From Acanthaster planci (lineage: Eukaryota > Echinodermata > Asteroidea > Valvatida > Acanthasteridae): a DNA stretch of 61,654 bases. The first letter of the stretch is position 1. Each line of letters starts with the position of its first letter. The stretch is taken from the NCBI RefSeq assembly GCF_001949145.1, contig NW_019091514.1, forward strand, positions 541,896 to 603,549. The letters are read 5' to 3'. The notes beneath the pieces were generated by a model that was given only the letters and a program-made list of their open reading frames with translations, searched no databases and was not told where the DNA came from. A program made the position numbers and the translations under genes. Shown here piece by piece: positions 55,423-61,654 of the stretch.

Positions 55423-58400
55423 GTATGTGGATTTATTTTATCACTTGTGCTGGGTTTGGACATTTTAATCTAAATTAAAAAGGAACCTCTATAAGACAAC
55501 AAAAAAGGTCACATACAAGTACATACGTGTGAGTGTTGCTGACCAGGGTAATACTGTAAGTACATGTAGTTACTGAAAAGACTGAAAAATGTCTTTAAAA
55601 CATGTACATCTACATGTATACAGTTTTGTAGTGGTAGATACTAACCCTAGCCCCCTAGGGTGTATGTAAAATTATATTGAAATTGGAGGACTTGGGACTG
55701 TTACTGTTGATAGGCCGGCTTTAGTTTAGCATGAACTTTGAACAGGCAACTAAATTTTTATGCATCTATTATCCTGGATAGATTTGTATACTGACAGTGC
55801 ACTTGGATAGAGACTTTACATGTACCGGTAGGTTTATTGGGAACAAATTAACTGACAAAAGCCATCAGCTGTTTTGGATGCACATACATGTACATGTACG
55901 TGTACCAGCACTGGGGTTCAGTAAATGTACTGCACCTGTTCTACCTGTGCTTGTACATGTACATTACTATATGTAGAATAACAAGAAATGTTCCATTTGT
56001 TCTTGTGATGTTTCCTTGTTAAAGTTGTTTCCTCCTTGAACCTTTAATTTTGAAGAATAGATAATCCTCGTTTCCTTGTTCCGATGTAAATATGCATGTA
56101 TGTCAAATACGGACATGTACATGTACATTGTACATGTAAAAAGTGACAGACATTGTGCACGCACATGTATGTGCACATCTACATGTATGCCATACATATA
56201 CATGTATCAAGATTCAATATAAAGTTTTTTTATGTAGTGGTACAAATCTTTGTTTCAGTGGGTGTCATTTGCCCTTCCAGGCTTAAACATTTGCATGTAC
56301 ATGCATCCACCATTTCCCTCAAGCATTATTGCTACGCTTTTGTGCTCATTCAGTGGAAAATTTGTCACAGCCACAGCAGTTGGCACAATCAGAACATGAA
56401 CACAATGTGCTTGTTTTCTTTTGTGAGTAGGTCACACAGTGTCATTTCACAATTCCTACACCAAGTCTATCCAGCTGGCAAGTTGCTTATTATGTAAGAC
56501 ATGCATGTACAGTGTACCGGTATGTGACACAAAATGCAATAAAGAGGCCAGTCATGTTAGTTATGTTTCCTGATGGTTTTGAATATCTGTAAGTGTTTCA
56601 ACTTCCAAAAATATTGTGCACTTGTGACATGCAAGCTGTGGTTTGAATGAGTTCTTTTTTACAGTCAAATTAAAAAAATGGACAGACCAAAATTTACTTA
56701 CATGTACATTTATCAGTGTGACATTAAAATGGACATTGAGTTTCATATCAAAACAGAAATCACTCTCTTGTCATAATCTTCATACATGTACTTAAACCCT
56801 TTACATTGATATCATACACATGAAGAGCAGCTTAAATGGGGGTGCTTAAAATGTACCAAAATCATCAGGGCAACAGTGCTAACATGATGGTAACCTACGG
56901 ATACTGAGCCCACTTTGCTTCATCTTGTGCCATGTGTCTTCTTATAGAAGCCATTGCATAAATTTTTGACCTTGGGTCAGAAGAAATTCTACTTATGTCT
57001 CTGGAATCCAGGAACCAGGGCAACCCAAACTTTCAGCTTTGAATCCCCCCAGTATCAGGGTATGATCTGCATAGACCAGGTGTGTGTGTGTATTAAGCTG
57101 TACATATGGGTGAAAGGCAAATGAGAGCTTGACATTGAACCCTGAGTGACAACCTTGGCCCTCTGGTTCTTGATTACACAGTGATGTAACAATTCATGAT
57201 ACTGTGACCTCAGACATCGAGGGCAAGCATTGTATTCAGGATGGGGTGACGTGTTGGAAGCATGGGGTGATGCGAGGGGTGTTTTGTCTGCAGCTGCTTG
57301 TTGCCAAGCCTGTGCCTGAATTACTTGGCTATGGCTTGAATTCACACAGGACTTTTGGGTTGTGGCTGTAGCAACTATCATAGACTTGTGTGTAGTGCCA
57401 AGCCACAGCCAAGTACTGGTAATTCAGACCTGGCCTCAGTGGTCAGTGAAGTCATGGAGCTATTAAGTGTACTGTACATGTGGGTGTCAGTTCAGAGGAA
57501 TGCTGTGAATGAGAATTGAGTGAGAGGATTTGAGGCATGGTGTAGGATAGATTGATGGTTTTTTGTCAGCCACATTCATTGTGTTTGTTTTAAGAGATGA
57601 AAGTTGAGAAAAACACATGACCACATTTGCAAAATAAATCTTCAGGCCTTCTTTCAACACTTTTGTTTGAGTTGGAAACAACAAACTGAGTTCTTTATTA
57701 TGATGCACTGTTGTCAATAAGTTAAACAACCTGTATGTTGCTGTGACTGAAGCATATTGAGGGTTCCTGTTTACATTAGCCTTGTTCAATTTGTATACTG
57801 AAGTCAGTTTGTTATGTGACAATGCATGTATTATACAATCCCACAATAATCCACAGTACTCCTACTGTACTTGTGCAATGTAATTGGAGAGTGATCTGAA
57901 CCCTGTGCCCAACCATGCTGTGACCTCATGGCATGTCCCAGTACAGTACTGGTACAGTGTACCAGTTTACCACCAGTTACTGGGTAACTTGTGGGGCAGA
58001 GCTTTTTGATTGGCTAAGGATGGGTGACCAGGGTGATGTGAAGGGTGTTTTGTCTGGACACACCTGATTCTGTGTTCCAGCTCAGTGGGCTGCGCAGTGT
58101 ACAGTGCATACTGGTACATGTACAAGCATGGTACATGTACATGTAAATGTATGGTCTTTTGGTATGGGTCATTGCATGGGGTTGGGTTGCAATTCGTGAC
58201 TCTGTCCTTGTAACATTTTCCACCTGTCATGACCTGTAGAGTAGGTCATTTACTTTAAAAAATAACACACCTCTGTATTCTGCCTTGCAAGATGTATACC
58301 AATGTCAGTTTGGAATCCACATGCAGGGAAATAGCTGTTCATTTTTACGGAACCCATGTAACAATTGTCACCGTCCCGACCCAACCTCATGGAATGACCT

Positions 58401-61400
58401 ATATCAGAATTTTTCGATCATAATCAAGATATCGGCATTCTCAGTATGGAATTTCAGTACTGTGGTATTCTTACTAATGTGTTTGGAATGTTTGCAGAGC
58501 CCTTTAAAATAAAGAAAAACCACCATATCCACATGTTTCATTCCATTCTTCATGGCTAGTTATCCAGTGTTATGCTTACACCGTCACTCCGTGGAGGAAG
58601 GACAGTGGAGAGATAAGAATGGTGCCCATCTGGACTTGGTAACATAAAACTTGAGCAGCTGCCAACTGTCCTTCGAAATTTTATTTTTCACCGCTGGTCT
58701 CAAAGAAAACCTCTGTAGTAGGAAATATCTCAACACTGTCCAAGCCTAGATACCACACCAGAAATCTGTTTTTTTAATTAGCCTGATTATTATCATTGGC
58801 CCATTAAATAGTCAGTGAAAAATAGTGAAAAATGACAAGAAATGCATGTTATGATTTGAAACACACAGTGCGACATGTTTCATACCAGAATACTGGTACA
58901 TGTACATGTATAAGCATTCAGGAAAATGCACCTTTAGGTAACACCGAAACTATAAGAGTCAATAAAAGAGGAAAATACAGTAAGTATGCATTTTAAGTGT
59001 CCATTGGGGCAGATGAGGCAGTGAATTTGAGTGGACAATTCCAATTTCCATGGAAAACAGGGATCAGACATCAGTACTATTCAGCTATGATTTATTTCTG
59101 GTCACAGACACAATTGACCACTACATTGCACTTTTAAATTCCAAGCAAAATTCAAGTAACAGCCATGTTAAGTGTAACTCAGACTTGAGATTCATTTTGT
59201 CAATGATTTTACTTGCTTTCAGTATTTTCACTATCACATCCAACACTGAGATTTTTTATATCTGGTACGATTTTAGAATTCATTATCGACAGTTTTAAAA
59301 GTGATATCGAATAATCAGGTAAAATTGATACATCCACAGACCCTAATGTTTGGAAGAATACTGTAAAAAGTGGATATAGGAGGATTTGTGTAGGGTAGAT
59401 TGCAGGTTTTGTCAGTCACATCTACTCCCTAACATACACAGGTACAGAAGTACTATGTATGTACAGTGCATGTACATGTATACCAGTACCATAGTCCCGG
59501 TATGATTGTGTAGTCACATTGATATGTACATGTATATGTTCATGTAGTTGTTGAGGAATGGAAATAAAGAAAAATCCTAGTAATGTTGACTTTTCAACAA
59601 TATTGACTGTACATGTACATTAGCAGAGTCTCCACAAAGCTATCTCAATCTACAAACGAGTACTGGTATAAAGCAAATAAGAAAAGAACAAATCCCAACC
59701 AAAGCTAAAGAACAATTTTCTGCATTTAAAAATATTTTCTTTACACAGGACAGCTAAGAAAAATTGTTTCAATTTTTCTAAGTGCAGTATTAAACATTCA
59801 CAAAATTGACTACAATAGATCTGCTTTGTATATGAAGGTGGTTCTTTGGGCCGTAAGCTTCAGGATTATCCGTTTTAAGCTACTTTGATTTAAGCTAAAA
59901 TGACATCAGAATGCATGTGTAGCTTTGCTACAGTGGAGGAGTGTCCTCATGAATAACTTCATGTGCAGAAGCTTACATGTCAATTACTATTTTTGAGCAT
60001 GTCTGGCAGATGTCTTGTTACGTTAAAATATGATCTTGTCACTAGAGTCACAGCTGTCTTTGCATCGCATTGCTTTGACTCGTGTACCAGCAGGTACATT
60101 AACCATGATACCCAGATAGGAGAATTCTTTGGAAGTGAACAAGTACATGTAAACCATTGTGGGACCTTGTTCTGTAGCATGCATGACTTTATTTGTTTTT
60201 CAAAAAATGAACTTGATAATATTAATAATTATATCCAAGCATTTACATGTATGGTGCACCGTATCATTCAGTAGCTATACCGGTACATATAATTCAAAGG
60301 TACCGTTATATTATCATTATCCCTACACATTAGGCGCATAGCATCTGAACATTCCATCTCAGCTCCCTGGGGAGTTTACTAGCCCAATACTGCCATATCA
60401 GGCACAAATGGCTTTGTAGAGAGGCACATACATGTACTGTACTTGTACATGTACATGTACTTGGCAGTCTTATTTGGGCAAAGGTGTACATTGTATGTAA
60501 ATGTATCACCACCGGACCACCCCCCTTAAAAAATTAGTACATTATAACAGTGTCAATTAGCTTGGTTGCCAGCCAATTTTTTGTCCATTAGTTGATTCAG
60601 ATTTGTTGTGTATATGCAGTGTGTACATGTACATGTATGTACATTTGAATAATAGAGGTAAAGCATTAAGAAATGTGGTCAGTTCTAATTAGCCTGCAGT
60701 ACAGTTTTTTCTACAAGTTAACTGAGTACTGATGTATTCATTCACTAGAACTATCACCTGTTAAACATGTAGGTTGTGGCCAGTAATTGTAACCTGGCAC
60801 ATGTATGAAACAGTTGCCGTACCATTTGGCTCAATATACCTGTACATGTACCGTTGTACATGTATATGCCAAGGTCCAAGTACATATACGTGTATGTGTA
60901 TAACAATCAAATGTTTATCAAAATGAACTTTAATTCTCACGTCAACATACGTTGTACATGTACCAATCCATACATCCAATCCAATCATACCATACCACTG
61001 AAGATATTAAACACCAAACATTAATTTGAAACTCAGTTGTCATTAGGCCTACCCTTTATTGCTCTCAATTTTGGTTAAGGTTCATAGTCAAGTTAATCCA
61101 CTTTATGACAACCTGCAGTTACGCATGCATTTGCAGTACTTATGATTAATTAAATATGCACCAGTGTAGTGCTGTTTTACCGGTATATTAGGCATTGTAA
61201 AAAACAAGTTGTGCTTTTCATCCTCACCTACTGTACCGTTAGTTACTTGCTTGGTTGAATCCACTTACAGTGTAGATATTTTTTTGTACCTCCAGAAAGT
61301 GTCGACTTACACATATCCATCAAAAATAGAATACATACATGTAAGTTACATGTATTTTCCACACTTTACACATCATGGAGTCATGACCATGATCTTTACC

Positions 61401-61654
61401 ATGCAATCTTCAAACCTTCCTGTGTCACAGCATTCGGGTTACTTTAACCCTAATTGCCAAGCATATTGTTTGGCATACACTACACAGCACTACAAAATAC
61501 TAAGCACTATAGTCTGATCCTGAAGGACCCAGTGCTGCAGATAACTACTTCTGGCTAGGTTACTTCCATTGTTACTTGTACAGAGAACAATAAAGCCATG
61601 CATTCATAGAGCCACAGCACTGTATGGTACATGTACATTGTCTTATCTATTGTA
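55423..61654. other. SPTLC2 intron 2 (runs past the window edge)
   Basis: After the GTATGT donor at 55423 no exon of the catalytic domain appears before the window ends. The stretch holds TACATGTA repeats and a snap-back repeat (57301-57446). No other gene is seen. Confidence 0.65.
57301..57446. repeat. Snap-back inverted repeat
   Basis: A left arm near 57313-57349 (CTGAATTACTTGGCTATGGC) is the imperfect inverse of a right arm near 57386-57438 (AAGCCACAGCCAAGT, then AATTCAG). A related sequence, AGGCCAGGTCT followed by TTGGCTCAGGCT, is at 39223-39257, which suggests a dispersed family. Confidence 0.6.

Larger units (their letters stand above)
47395..61654. repeat. Dense scattered TACATGTA / (GTACAT)n repeats
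   Basis: Short runs built on the self-complementary unit TACATGTA recur many times through SPTLC2 introns 1 and 2. Examples are 48223-48237, 48424-48440, 49921-49957, 53551-53570, 56112-56138 and 60428-60461. Most runs are 10-25 bases. They are rare left of 47 kb apart from small clusters such as 19901-19918 and 28385-28430. Confidence 0.9.

Noticed and set aside
55423-61654. Search for SPTLC2 exon 3 before the window end
   Set aside because: None of the plus-strand frames here carry the sequence that follows the membrane helix in the family.
1-61654. CRISPR array, integron, phage or bacterial operon signals
   Set aside because: The repeats present are MITEs, microsatellites and TACATGTA scatter, with no regular spacer structure; the genes are spliced animal genes.

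Overview
This is a eukaryotic window with spliced genes, GT/AG introns, long AT-rich intergenic DNA and many short DNA transposon relics. I read it as an invertebrate deuterostome, most likely an echinoderm. The reasons are the intron-rich bilaterian gene set, the frequent palindrome TAGGCCTA and the dense TACATGTA-type repeats. That placement is an inference. No bacterial features, CRISPR arrays, rRNA or convincing tRNA genes were seen.

Five protein-coding genes can be rebuilt exon by exon with matching intron phases. (1) LRR1, minus strand, 6626 to 3556, 4 coding exons, 426 aa: substrate receptor of the CUL2 ubiquitin ligase that removes the replicative helicase. (2) A small secreted F5/8 type C (discoidin-like) lectin, minus strand, 16459 to 14780, 4 exons, 227 aa. 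(3) ADCK1, minus strand, 28267 to 22517, 9 coding exons, 538 aa: mitochondrial UbiB-type atypical kinase. (4) SNW1/SKIP, plus strand, 31700 to 42922, 15 coding exons, 533 aa: spliceosome and transcription cofactor. (5) SPTLC2, plus strand, from 45467, cut by the right window edge after two coding exons (147 aa): serine palmitoyltransferase catalytic subunit.

Layout. 1-2.4 kb is probably the 3' UTR of a plus-strand gene lying left of the window, meeting LRR1 tail to tail. 6.6-14.8 kb is intergenic, with an assembly gap (13268-13773) and several MITEs. 16.5-22.5 kb is gene-poor. ADCK1 and SNW1 are head to head across about 2.2 kb. SNW1 and SPTLC2 follow each other in the same direction with under 1 kb between them. 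From 45.7 kb to the end the DNA is almost all SPTLC2 intron, filled with the TACATGTA repeat.

The genes belong to unrelated pathways: replisome disassembly, glycan or lipid recognition outside the cell, mitochondrial maintenance, splicing, and sphingolipid synthesis. What links them is ancestry. ADCK1, SNW1 and SPTLC2 lie together on human 14q24.3 in the same relative orientations, and LRR1 is also on human chromosome 14. The most notable new observations are a pogo-like MITE whose end supplies part of an LRR1 splice donor, a 75-bp fold-back element with a perfect 9-bp target duplication, a three-copy MITE family with 8-bp target duplications, and a TTAA-flanked MITE in SNW1. I found no wholly new enzymatic or defence system.
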